Of a DNA stretch of 35,497 nt, positions 25,007 to 33,046 are shown in pieces. The stretch spans positions 1-35,497 of the forward strand of contig CAZRCD010000014.1 in NCBI GenBank assembly GCA_964598485.1, in the 5' to 3' direction. The translations under genes were made by a program, and so were the position numbers. How positions within the stretch are numbered: position 1 is the stretch's first letter; the number at the start of each line of letters is the position of its first letter. The notes below the pieces were generated by a model. The model had not been told where the DNA came from and did no database searches. It saw nothing but the letters and a program-made list of their open reading frames with translations. The DNA is from SOJA01 sp964598485. GTDB taxonomy: Archaea; Thermoproteota; Bathyarchaeia; Bathyarchaeales; Bathycorpusculaceae.

Positions 25007-26227
25007 GTGGGAGCAATAATAATCGAATCCGCCTTTGGGATATTGGCTTTCAATAAAGAAAGCGAAATAATAGGAAGTGTTCTATTTCCCAAAAAACCAC
25101 AAAAAGCCGCGAAAATTCTCGCAAAAATTGAAGCTGGAAAATTCGTGGATGAACTCAGCCAGCTGATAGATAAACTTGCTAAGAATGGTTTTGACACTTT
25201 TGTTTTTGAAAGCCCGGAACTAGCAAACGCTGTTCGAGAAAAGCTAAACGTCAACGTTGAAGTTGCGAAACCGTTCAAAGCCCGAGAGATGCTTCGCTCC
25301 AATATGGAAAAGTTTGCCGTCAAAACAGGGTTTGTAAAAGACACAATAGAACTTGAAACGTGGATGCGTGACGTTGCTCTAGAAATTACTAAACTTAGGG
25401 TTAAAAGGGCTGTGGAGAAAAGAGATCTGATCATAACGCAAGCAATTCAAACCATTGATGATTTAGATAAAACCACAAACCTGTTTATGAGCCGCGCAAG
25501 AGAATGGTATGGCATGCACTTTCCAGAGCTTGACCGCCTACTGGACAAGCATGAAACTTACGCTCGCCTAGTTTTTAAGCTCGGCAACAAAGGCAACTTC
25601 ACAGACGAAAGATTAGAGAAAGAAGACGTACCGAAATCCAATGCTGAAAAGATAACCAAATCAGCAGAAACTTCCATGGGTGCAGACCTATCGGAAACAG
25701 ACATCACACAAATCCAAACTCTATGCAAAAACGTTCTGGAGCTATACCAGCTAAGGCAATCATTAGAAAGTTATCTAGACACAACCATGGAAGATGTTAC
25801 GCCAAACATAAAAGCATTAGCAGGCTCTTTGTTGGGCGCACGTTTAATCGCACTAGCCGGAGGTTTAACAAATCTTGCCAAGATGCCTTCAAGCACAATA
25901 CAAGTCATAGGAGCAGAAAAAGCTCTTTTCCGTTCACTTAAAACTGGGACACGACCACCGAAACACGGAATAATTTTCCAACACACCCTCTTACATGAAG
26001 CGAAAAAATGGCAAAGGGGAAAAATCGCCAGAGCCATGGCTGGAAAACTGGCAATAGCTGCAAGAGCAGATGCCTTCGGAAGCAGATACATAGGCGAAGA
26101 ATTGAAAGCCGATCTAGAAAAAAGAATTGAAGAAATTCACCGAAAATATGTTCAGCCCCCTCAAATCCCCACAAGAAAATCGAAACAAATGAAGAGGAGA
26201 AAGAAGAGACGTGCACGTAGGCGTTAA
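25007..26227 (+). CDS. aNop5/Nop56-like C/D box RNP protein
   Basis: This is a 406-residue core protein of archaeal C/D box sRNPs, the scaffold that joins L7Ae-bound guide RNA to fibrillarin. An N-terminal fibrillarin-binding domain (about 1-120) is followed by a coiled-coil (about 125-245) and the NOP domain containing GARLIALAGGLTNLAKMPSSTIQVIGAEKALF (about 275-310) and PKHGIIFQH, ending in a very basic tail (RKSKQMKRRKKRRARRR). The start is GTG with AGAGGAG ten bases upstream. It overlaps the fibrillarin gene by 17 bases, the usual archaeal arrangement. Confidence 0.95.
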   Translation: MGAIIIESAFGILAFNKESEIIGSVLFPKKPQKAAKILAKIEAGKFVDELSQLIDKLAKNGFDTFVFESPELANAVREKLNVNVEVAKPFKAREMLRSNMEKFAVKTGFVKDTIELETWMRDVALEITKLRVKRAVEKRDLIITQAIQTIDDLDKTTNLFMSRAREWYGMHFPELDRLLDKHETYARLVFKLGNKGNFTDERLEKEDVPKSNAEKITKSAETSMGADLSETDITQIQTLCKNVLELYQLRQSLESYLDTTMEDVTPNIKALAGSLLGARLIALAGGLTNLAKMPSSTIQVIGAEKALFRSLKTGTRPPKHGIIFQHTLLHEAKKWQRGKIARAMAGKLAIAARADAFGSRYIGEELKADLEKRIEEIHRKYVQPPQIPTRKSKQMKRRKKRRARRR

Positions 26228-26906
26228 ACCACATCCTCAGTTTCCAGCAATATACCAAGTAACACTGGAAAATGGGGCTCAAAGACTAGCGACGAAAAAC
26301 CTAACGCCGAATAGAAACGTTTACGGCGAAAAACTCATAAAATATAAAGGTGTGGAATACCGTGTCTGGGATCCCTTTAGAAGCAAACTTGCTGCAGCCA
26401 TCCTAAAAGGCTTAAAAAACGTTCCAATAAAACCAAGCCATAAGGTCCTATATCTCGGTGCAGCCTCCGGAACAACAGCAAGCCACGTTTCAGACATAGT
26501 CGGCGAAAAAGGCCGTGTTTACTGTGTTGAGTTTGCACCGAGACCCACAAGGGAACTTGTCGATAACGTATGCGTCTTCCGGCTTAACATGTCGCCTATA
26601 CTGGAGGATGCTCGTTTCCCAGAAAAATATGCACTGTTTATCAGCGGCAAAGTTGATGATATCTACTGTGATATTGCTCAGCCGGAGCAAGCTAAGGTTT
26701 TGGCAGATAATGCAGGTTTATTCCTTAAAAAGTCCGGATGGATAATGCTCGCCGTGAAAGCACAAAGCATAGATGTAACGAAAGAGCCATCAGAAATTTA
26801 CAGGCGAGAAGTTAAAGTCTTGGAAAACCGAGGCTTCTGCACAGAGGAAATTGTCCATTTAGAACCATACGACAAGGCACATGCCATGATAGTTGCTAAA
26901 ATTTAG
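26211..26906 (+). CDS. flpA: Fibrillarin-like rRNA/tRNA 2'-O-methyltransferase
   Basis: This 231-residue SAM-dependent enzyme methylates ribose 2'-OH at sites chosen by C/D box guide RNAs. The N-terminal beta part (about 1-55) precedes the Rossmann methyltransferase domain with YLGAASGTTASHVSDIVG (SAM site), VYCVEFAPRP, DARFPEKY, the VDDIYCDIAQPEQ segment and a MLAVKAQSIDV strand with the catalytic lysine. Length is normal. The GTG start lies inside the last codons of Nop5, so the two products are made together. A 12-bp palindrome follows the stop. Confidence 0.95.
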   Translation: MHVGVKPHPQFPAIYQVTLENGAQRLATKNLTPNRNVYGEKLIKYKGVEYRVWDPFRSKLAAAILKGLKNVPIKPSHKVLYLGAASGTTASHVSDIVGEKGRVYCVEFAPRPTRELVDNVCVFRLNMSPILEDARFPEKYALFISGKVDDIYCDIAQPEQAKVLADNAGLFLKKSGWIMLAVKAQSIDVTKEPSEIYRREVKVLENRGFCTEEIVHLEPYDKAHAMIVAKI

Positions 26907-26914
26907 TAGACGTA

Positions 26915-26926
26915 TCTTCTAGAAGA
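26915..26926. repeat. 12-bp perfect palindrome after fibrillarin
   Basis: TCTTCTAGAAGA is perfectly self-complementary and lies 9 bases after the fibrillarin stop, at the junction with the integrase gene. It may end the transcript or be a protein-binding site. An AAGCCTTT direct repeat and TATA-like CTTATAAAG follow before the integrase. Confidence 0.35.
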
Positions 26927-27042
26927 CAAGTATAGTTATCGTTCCCCATATGTCTTATAAAGTAAGCCTTTTAAAGGGCGAAGCCTTTAGTTAAACGAGG
27001 AATCCGTAACAGCGAACCTCAAAAAATTAAAGGAGGAAAAAA

Positions 27043-28260
27043 ATGCAAAAACTAAGCGAATATGAAAAGTGGGCGAAGCAATTTGAAACCGTTCAGAGAC
27101 TCTTTAACAGGCTGGCAGTAAAGAAAAGCGGAAGTAAACACACGGAACGTGTTTATTCGCGGAGCTTGATGCTTTGGCATGAGTTCAGCGAGTTAAACCC
27201 TGATGAGACCATTGCGAAATGGCGAAAGGAAGCGAAAGCGGATTTAGAAACTGCGTTAAATGATTGGGACATTAAGATGGACCTATTCGTTAATTGGCTT
27301 TGCAAAAAGAAAGGATATAGGAAAGGCGTCGCATCCAGCATCCACGCAGCAGTTAAATCGTTGATTAAATATAATTGCCGTATAAGGTTAAGCATTGGCA
27401 CGCCGAATGTGGGCATCGTTGAAAGCCTGAAACCGATAACCATTGAGGAATTTAAGAAGTTAGACACCATCGCAACTATCCAGCAAAAATGGATTATCAG
27501 AGGATTAAAAGACAGTGGCATGAGCCGCGAAGATTTTATCGAATTAACCTATGGCGACGTAAAACAGGATTTAGAGCAAGGCGAACAATACATTGACCTG
27601 AACGTGATAAGACGTAAAGAACAGGTAAAATATGAAACATTCCTCGGACCTAACTCTGTTGAGGCTTTAAGGCTTTATTTACAGATAAGGCGAAATCGAG
27701 GCGAAACCATAACAGACGCGACGCCTTTAACTGTTGGCGAAATTAAACCTTACGAAAAGCTTGCGGTTAATTCTGTGACGAAAATGGTTTTACGGCTTGG
27801 CGAACGAATCCACATTAAGGCGTCTCCGCACAGGCTAAGAAAAATGTTCGAAACTTACCTAGCGTTAGAGGTTAGGCATCCAATTATCCTAAAATATTGG
27901 ATGGGACACAAGCTGAAAATGACGGACATAGAAGCCCGCTATGTTATTCCACCTGAGCCTGAGCAAAGAGCGTTATATAAGCAAGCGTATAAGCGGTTGG
28001 ATATTACGCAAGCAACCGTGGAAGAGCGAGTTAAACTGTTGGAGAAGTTCAAAGAAACCCTGACACCTGAACAAAGGGAATTAATGACCAATGCGGGAGT
28101 TAAGTTGAGAAAGAAAAAGCAGAAACAAGAAACTGAAACCAACGGCGCAGGATTAGGGACACAGAAAATCGTAGATGAAGCGGAATTGGTAGAGTCTCTT
28201 AAACAGGGTTGGCGGGTTGTCGCTGCGTTGCCGAGCGGGAGCATCGTGATAGAGCGGTAA
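27043..28260 (+). CDS. Tyrosine recombinase (integrase)
   Basis: This 405-residue archaeal phage/plasmid-type integrase performs site-specific recombination through a Tyr-linked DNA intermediate. The N-terminal core-binding part spans about 1-125. The catalytic domain shows H263-x-x-R266 in SPHRLRK, the WMGH box with H289, and the nucleophile Y300 in EARYVIPPEP. The box I arginine is probably R162 in SGMSREDF, shifted slightly from the usual GLR pattern. A strong AGGAGG precedes the ATG. A long charged tail after residue 320 is unusual. It marks the left edge of an apparent accessory region. Flanking attachment repeats were not found by eye. Confidence 0.88.
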   Translation: MQKLSEYEKWAKQFETVQRLFNRLAVKKSGSKHTERVYSRSLMLWHEFSELNPDETIAKWRKEAKADLETALNDWDIKMDLFVNWLCKKKGYRKGVASSIHAAVKSLIKYNCRIRLSIGTPNVGIVESLKPITIEEFKKLDTIATIQQKWIIRGLKDSGMSREDFIELTYGDVKQDLEQGEQYIDLNVIRRKEQVKYETFLGPNSVEALRLYLQIRRNRGETITDATPLTVGEIKPYEKLAVNSVTKMVLRLGERIHIKASPHRLRKMFETYLALEVRHPIILKYWMGHKLKMTDIEARYVIPPEPEQRALYKQAYKRLDITQATVEERVKLLEKFKETLTPEQRELMTNAGVKLRKKKQKQETETNGAGLGTQKIVDEAELVESLKQGWRVVAALPSGSIVIER

Positions 28261-28293
28261 TTTATCTTCAATTCTCCTTTATCTGTAAAATGG

Positions 28294-28320
28294 TGAGGTT
28301 ATAATCTGCATATAATCTCA
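28294..28320. repeat. Imperfect dyad downstream of the integrase
   Basis: TGAGGTTATA (28294-28303) pairs with TATAATCTCA (28311-28320) at 9 of 10 positions around 7 bases, 34 bases after the integrase stop. T-rich sequence follows further on. It may be a transcription terminator or a recombinase site. Confidence 0.3.
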
Positions 28321-28411
28321 CGCGATTCTATTGTTTTAAGAGTTAGGTTTTTTGTCAATTCATGTTCAATCAACGAGATTGTTCTAAAACGATTAAAGAA
28401 AAAAGAGAAAA

Positions 28412-29233
28412 TCACTGTTTCTGACTACGTCTTCTATAGACAACGAGAGCTGAGGTTCCAATGAGCACGCCAATTATCGCAATAGCAACAATAGATACGC
28501 TAGTCCAATTTGTCACATAGCCTCTTCCATTGCAGACTGAGCATGTATCACTGGTCTCTGTAGTGATGTGACCTGTCCCTTGACAATTTGAGCATGCTTC
28601 AGTAGTTGTAACAGTCCCTGCACCATTGCACTCACTGCAAGTGACAAGCACAGATTTCCCGCCAATTCCACCACAATCGGGGCATGTAATATCGTCCACA
28701 GAATATAGGTAGATTGTGTATGTCCAATCCGTCATCAATTTAATCTCAGGTGTGTCTATTGTAATGGTTATGTCTTGGTGCGGAGGAAAATACGTTTTTG
28801 CTGAGGTATGATAATATGTTGTAGTTACAGTATTCACTTCAGACCTTGCTTTTCCATAGGTTCCTACATCCTCTTCATTATGAAAGACTCCTTCAACCCT
28901 TGCGACCCAATCGAGACCAACAGGCACACCGTATCCATTCATGCTTTTTAGTATCACACTTGGCGTGACTTCTCCATCTCCGCCACAATGGGTGCACGAT
29001 TGCCAAACAGTTGTCTCGCCACTACCATGACAGACTGGACAAGTATTCGTCGTAGTCACCTCTCCCTCACCATGACAAACAGGGCATGTTTCAGTGTTAT
29101 GAGATATTATAGTTCCTGTTCCATGGCAGTTTGGACATACCATGTCAAATGGACCTGCTGCTCTGACTTCTGCAACGCAAAGTGCATAAGTTAATAGTGA
29201 TGCAACAAGGAAGCAAACGGCAATTTTTTTCAC
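28412..29233 (-). CDS. Exported protein with two tetrads of DnaJ-type CxxCxGxG zinc motifs
   Basis: This 273-residue protein starts at GTG with a signal peptide (about 1-25). Four CxxCxGxG motifs follow (C33, C50, C65, C80), then a beta-rich domain of about 95 residues, then four more such motifs (C184, C199, C214, C231), a transmembrane helix (about 246-266) and a basic YRRRSQKQ tail. Each tetrad matches the zinc-finger domain of DnaJ, but there is no J domain and the protein is exported and membrane-anchored. The role may be folding or metal/thiol chemistry at the cell surface; this is inference. A TATA-like CTTTTAAATT lies about 35 bases upstream. Confidence 0.75.
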   Translation of the reverse strand: MKKIAVCFLVASLLTYALCVAEVRAAGPFDMVCPNCHGTGTIISHNTETCPVCHGEGEVTTTNTCPVCHGSGETTVWQSCTHCGGDGEVTPSVILKSMNGYGVPVGLDWVARVEGVFHNEEDVGTYGKARSEVNTVTTTYYHTSAKTYFPPHQDITITIDTPEIKLMTDWTYTIYLYSVDDITCPDCGGIGGKSVLVTCSECNGAGTVTTTEACSNCQGTGHITTETSDTCSVCNGRGYVTNWTSVSIVAIAIIGVLIGTSALVVYRRRSQKQ

Positions 29234-29863
29234 GAATTTTACCCAGTTGATTATACACTGGTTTTAATTTAAAAGTTTTATGTAGATTGCATATAGAACA
29301 ACTTTCCATATTGTGATACTTGGGTTAAAAGTCACAAACGATGTATCTCTTCTCTTCCCCGCAATGGTGAGCATGCGTGATACCCTCTAGTCGTGGGTTA
29401 ACTTTGAACTTAACCCAAGAGAAGCCCCTAACGCACGATTAATCACAACTCTGAGTCGTCTCAATGTCCCGACATCCCCTGATTAAATTGTAAGTTCGTG
29501 GGAATTAGGGCACAGCCTAACCCGTTGCTTGTTTTAAATTGCGATACTCTTTTTGTAATGGTTACTCATGTGTCCCGATAACATTATTTATTAGGAAATT
29601 GTTTAACATAGCCTTAACATGCGCGCGCTCGCGTAGTCACGAATCCACGATTGATAACATATCTTATCCATTGCCGTTTAACATACGCTAAACGCGAAAT
29701 TCTAAATCTTTTTTTTAAAAACGGGGAAGCTAGGTAGTTCAGAAGGCTGTGGATTCATACTCTACATGCGGGGTTTTGATACTCTTCTGAGATTCACGGG
29801 TGAATTGTTTACGCGACATTTGGTGAATCACGATGCAGCGGGTGGGATAGTTAACGCGGAGTT

Positions 29864-29925
29864 CGCAACATGGGTATGCAGTGGGATACGCATGAAGGTA
29901 TCCTAGAGCTAGACCCTAACCCGCG
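29864..29925 (+). repeat. Inverted duplication, left copy (62 bp)
   Basis: This segment aligns without gaps to the reverse complement of 30122-30183, with 46 of 62 bases identical by hand count. Conserved cores are CGCAACAT, ATGCAG, GGATACGC, GAAGGTATCCTA and AACCCGCG. Confidence 0.65.
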
Positions 29926-30121
29926 GGCTTTTTTGTTTCGGCGGCGAACCATTACAACTTTTTTTGTATAACCAATGTCTGAGACCACTAAATCAACATT
30001 CATTAAATATACTAAAAAACAGCCTATTTTTTTTCTACAAATGCGTAATACAGATTATTCAACCTGATTTTGAAGCGGTTGTGGCTTTGCCGGGACTCCG
30101 CGTGATTGTGCAGAAGATTTT

Positions 30122-30183
30122 CGCGGGTTACCCTACTTCCTTAGGATACCTTCTAGCGTATCCATCTGCATCACGATGTTGCG
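30122..30183 (-). repeat. Inverted duplication, right copy (62 bp)
   Basis: This is the reverse-complement partner of 29864-29925, separated from it by 196 bases. The two copies could pair into a long hairpin or be remnants of one sequence inserted twice in opposite orientation. Confidence 0.65.
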
Positions 30184-30230
30184 TAGCTGGTGCCCTACAA
30201 AAAAGTTCAGGCGGGGCTTAAGTATCTTAT

Positions 30231-30410
30231 ATGTACTCGCCTGCCTCAGATGGAAACAGGCATTGGAGGGCTACCCAGCTCGCTGACGCGATGGACCCGT
30301 TTACCCTAAAAGAAGCGTTACATCGGGCAACTATGCCCTTTGAGTACGTGCACAGAGCTGAAAGCTGTAGACTGGAATGTGAAGAGGAAGCCGACGAGAT
30401 TTGGGCATGA
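30231..30410 (+). CDS. Putative 59-residue small protein
   Basis: The frame ATG (30231) to TGA encodes 59 residues with an acidic C-terminal half (LECEEEADEIWA) and Asp/Glu/His/Arg-rich composition. An in-frame ATG at 30291 gives a 39-residue alternative. A TATA-like CTTAAGTATC lies only about 10 bases ahead of the first ATG, which suits the second start better. The CAGGCG/CGCCTG dyad brackets the first ATG. No family recognised; it may be an accidental frame inside a structured region. Confidence 0.25.
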   Translation: MYSPASDGNRHWRATQLADAMDPFTLKEALHRATMPFEYVHRAESCRLECEEEADEIWA

Positions 30411-30527
30411 AATATGAAGGAGCAAGTACACTAATCGGCGCGCACGATACACACAGTAACTAGAAACTTTAGACGTTGCAATAGCTATAGTAACAATAGA
30501 TCCTAGATAGACTCAAATGTTTCACGT

Positions 30528-32921
30528 TCAATATCCTTTTGGAAGAAAATTTGCCAGATACATACTATAAAATCCATCGATTGCTCGATCGGACAAAAGT
30601 TTCCTATAAGTTAATGTGTCAATGTGTCCGGAGGATAGGCGAAACAGCCAAGATCTACTGTTGCGGCTCAAATATGTGTCGTCCCTGGACCAGGTTCTAG
30701 CTGTGACCGGATAGTTTCTGACCAAGAGACTCATATGATTCAGCGTAGGGAGACCTCCATGGACATTAACGTATTTCTCCTCGAATTTGATCAACTTCTT
30801 TAAAGCTTGATCAGCAACATCTGTCATTCCAAAGTCTATAGCAGCAGCCCCTAAATACGCAACTAGCATAGCTATTCGTATAGCTTTCTCAGGCTGTGAA
30901 AAACTCTCTACTTCAGAGACGGCTAGAGTCTCAAGATAAGTCATAACCCTCAGGGCTGAAGTTTTTAAATCTTCGTACAGAGCCCCATAACCCATAGCAC
31001 AAAGTGACATCTCAATATCTGCAACTCTGAAATCCTTTGGATCCTTAGAGGACCTATGAACCCTGAACAGGATGTTTAAAACCTTGTCTACTATTTCCTC
31101 ATCACGTAATTTATAGAATATGCGTGATATCTCCTGAATATCTGTGCAGATTTCTCTCACGTAGATCATTTTGTTTGAACCAGAGGCTCTTATTGCATTC
31201 CTACCTAAGCCATTTTCCAGCAAGTCTTCTATGGCCTGTTTAGGAGAATAGTTAAACTGTGGATAGGATACTCTTCTTACGCCTCTATCTTCGAGCAGGA
31301 ATCTAAGCGTAGTTAACATATAAGGAGCCTGAATCTGCAACGTCTCATAGATAACTTTCGCCACTTTCTTTGGGTTTTTTCCTTTTTCACGATAGAAGTC
31401 AAACAATGCAATTGATAACATTCTTTCGTAGCATCTTGATAATACAGCCATACGAATATCATAAATAGAATTCGCTGTCTTGTCTATTACCTCAAGTGAG
31501 ATACTATTCATATCGCTGATTTGATAATGGAGATTTATGTCATATATCCCGTACTTCATTTTTCCTTCGATAACACTGCTCATACTCTCAAATGCCACCG
31601 CTGGGATAAAATGCACTGGTATTAAGCGATTTTTCATGGCGATTGTGAAAAGATCTTTCACGAATGATGCAATACTATGTTGAAGCCCATGGTATTTCCG
31701 TCGCATTGCCTCGTCGCTTAGATTGGATAGAACCCTTAGTGAACAAGCAACTCCGTCCCAAAAGCCCAACACCGAGCATTTTCCACCTAAACTACTGATT
31801 TCGTATATCCATGAAAAAGCAGGCCGATTGGTTCCAGACGCCCGAGCTTCAATAAACCTGTAATTCATCGTTTCTTTGCAAAAGCTGCCAAAATATTCAA
31901 TCATGCATATCACATTCTGTTCATCTTTTTGTTCAAAAGAAACTTTTACCAAGGTTCTAAGATGATTGAGGAAATGCTCAATTACTTCTCTCATCTTGTG
32001 TGAGAACATTGTTTCAGTAATGACCTCAGTTGCAGTGGATTTCTGTATTGGTCGTTGGTTTTCCAAAAAAGTTAGGACTTTAGCATATCTTCTTACAGTC
32101 TCATCAAGTGCAAGTCTTAACAACTCTATATCCCTTCTATTCATGGCTTGTAAAGCAATGTCTAGTAGAGGATAAAGCGGGTCTTCAGGTGGAGGAATTA
32201 GACTTACAGGTTTCCGCTCTACTATGAGCGTGAGTGATTCAGCTCTTATTTGCTGTCCAAGTTTTTGAATAGCTTTTTCTGGATGTAATAACCTCATTGT
32301 CGCAAGGAAGTACGGTATGATGTATAAAACTCCAAACATAGCTAATTCTGTAGTTAAAGTATTCAGTGCAGTTGTTGAGATGTTTTGATCTGAATATAAT
32401 AATCCGAACATTGACATAATGATTATTGTTATGTAAAGCACAACAAGGTACCAAAAATAGATGCTTTTTCGATAGATTCTTGATAGTTTTATCGAGTAGC
32501 TAGATGCAGAAATTTCCATGACAGCCAATGAAACTGCAGGCACTACTGCAAGCAATGCAACAAAGCTTTGTATCAACAACTCATAACCAAGCCTCATTGG
32601 AAAACCAAAATCTGTGACAACTGTGATCAATATGGCAACAAAGAGTACGAAAGTTCCTATTAGTGTGAGTTTACACTCGAAAAAGGGCCATTCTTCGGTC
32701 AAGCTTCTCAAGGCACTTTTGCTCATCTGCCGTGTTTTCCGCGCACCACATGCAATTTTATTGATTAATCTTAGGAACATAATTATAAGGAGATAAATCG
32801 GCATTATACACTTACGGTACTTTTCATCGATCTTATCAAGTAAGAGAAGAATGTGAATGAAAGATGTAGGAAATCTTCCAAACTCTTCATATATTTGGTA
32901 GCCCAATTCCCGCCTTCCCAT
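30528..32921 (-). CDS. Large unknown membrane protein with long helical cytoplasmic-type domain
   Basis: This is a 797-residue protein of no recognised family. About five hydrophobic segments fall in the first quarter (roughly 42-56, 85-102, 114-134, 154-175 and 192-211). The remaining 580 residues are soluble, helix-rich and Leu/Arg/Glu-rich, and resemble a repeat-type alpha-solenoid, though no repeat unit was pinned down. No enzyme motif is visible. TATTTATATAG lies only about 10 bases before the ATG, so translation may really begin at a nearby TTG (codon 6) or at M40; a second TATA-like CTTTTAAGC further upstream would fit the ATG. It is divergent from the transglutaminase fusion gene. Confidence 0.7.
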   Translation of the reverse strand: MGRRELGYQIYEEFGRFPTSFIHILLLLDKIDEKYRKCIMPIYLLIIMFLRLINKIACGARKTRQMSKSALRSLTEEWPFFECKLTLIGTFVLFVAILITVVTDFGFPMRLGYELLIQSFVALLAVVPAVSLAVMEISASSYSIKLSRIYRKSIYFWYLVVLYITIIIMSMFGLLYSDQNISTTALNTLTTELAMFGVLYIIPYFLATMRLLHPEKAIQKLGQQIRAESLTLIVERKPVSLIPPPEDPLYPLLDIALQAMNRRDIELLRLALDETVRRYAKVLTFLENQRPIQKSTATEVITETMFSHKMREVIEHFLNHLRTLVKVSFEQKDEQNVICMIEYFGSFCKETMNYRFIEARASGTNRPAFSWIYEISSLGGKCSVLGFWDGVACSLRVLSNLSDEAMRRKYHGLQHSIASFVKDLFTIAMKNRLIPVHFIPAVAFESMSSVIEGKMKYGIYDINLHYQISDMNSISLEVIDKTANSIYDIRMAVLSRCYERMLSIALFDFYREKGKNPKKVAKVIYETLQIQAPYMLTTLRFLLEDRGVRRVSYPQFNYSPKQAIEDLLENGLGRNAIRASGSNKMIYVREICTDIQEISRIFYKLRDEEIVDKVLNILFRVHRSSKDPKDFRVADIEMSLCAMGYGALYEDLKTSALRVMTYLETLAVSEVESFSQPEKAIRIAMLVAYLGAAAIDFGMTDVADQALKKLIKFEEKYVNVHGGLPTLNHMSLLVRNYPVTARTWSRDDTYLSRNSRSWLFRLSSGHIDTLTYRKLLSDRAIDGFYSMYLANFLPKGY

Positions 32922-33046
32922 GACACTATATAAATAGAGGAAGCCTTTGCTTAAAAGAATTGATTGTTACACTTATGATTCGTTAAGCCGAGTCATTTAT
33001 CTTTCCTGTATAATAATATTTAGAGATTACGAGTGCGAGTAGGCAT

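Larger units (their letters stand above)
29234..30527. other. 1.3-kb gene-poor segment dense in dyads
   Basis: No long conserved frame was recognised here. Visible structure: TGGGTTAA (29394-29401) with TTAACCCA (29410-29417), and the same 8-mer at 29321-29328; GATTCAC (29791-29797) with GTGAATC (29823-29829), competing with a local ATTCA/TGAAT hairpin at 29792-29805; a 62-bp inverted duplication (29864-29925 and 30122-30183); ACGCGGAGT (29854-29862) inverted at 30095-30103; CAGGCG (30208-30213) with CGCCTG (30238-30243); and a CCGCGGGC followed by TTTTTTG at 29921-29936. The middle is more GC-rich than its surroundings. It could encode structured RNAs or be a decayed element. A plus-strand 85-codon frame at 29964 looks accidental. 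Confidence 0.4.

Noticed and set aside
24886..25434. 182-residue minus-strand frame opposite Nop5
   Set aside because: Antisense shadow of the Nop5 gene; Ser/Phe-rich composition typical of such shadows.
29724..29810. tRNA-like stretch (GGTAGTTCAGAAGG with a T-rich region after it)
   Set aside because: The D-arm-like word is present but no acceptor stem or proper T arm (GGTTCGA-type) can be paired.
29964..30221. 85-residue plus-strand frame
   Set aside because: It runs through the inverted duplication, has poor composition and no ribosome-binding site; treated as accidental.
29234..30527. RNase P or SRP RNA gene
   Set aside because: The conserved words expected for these RNAs (such as GAGGAAAGTCC or GGAAGGGAGCAGCC-like) are not present.
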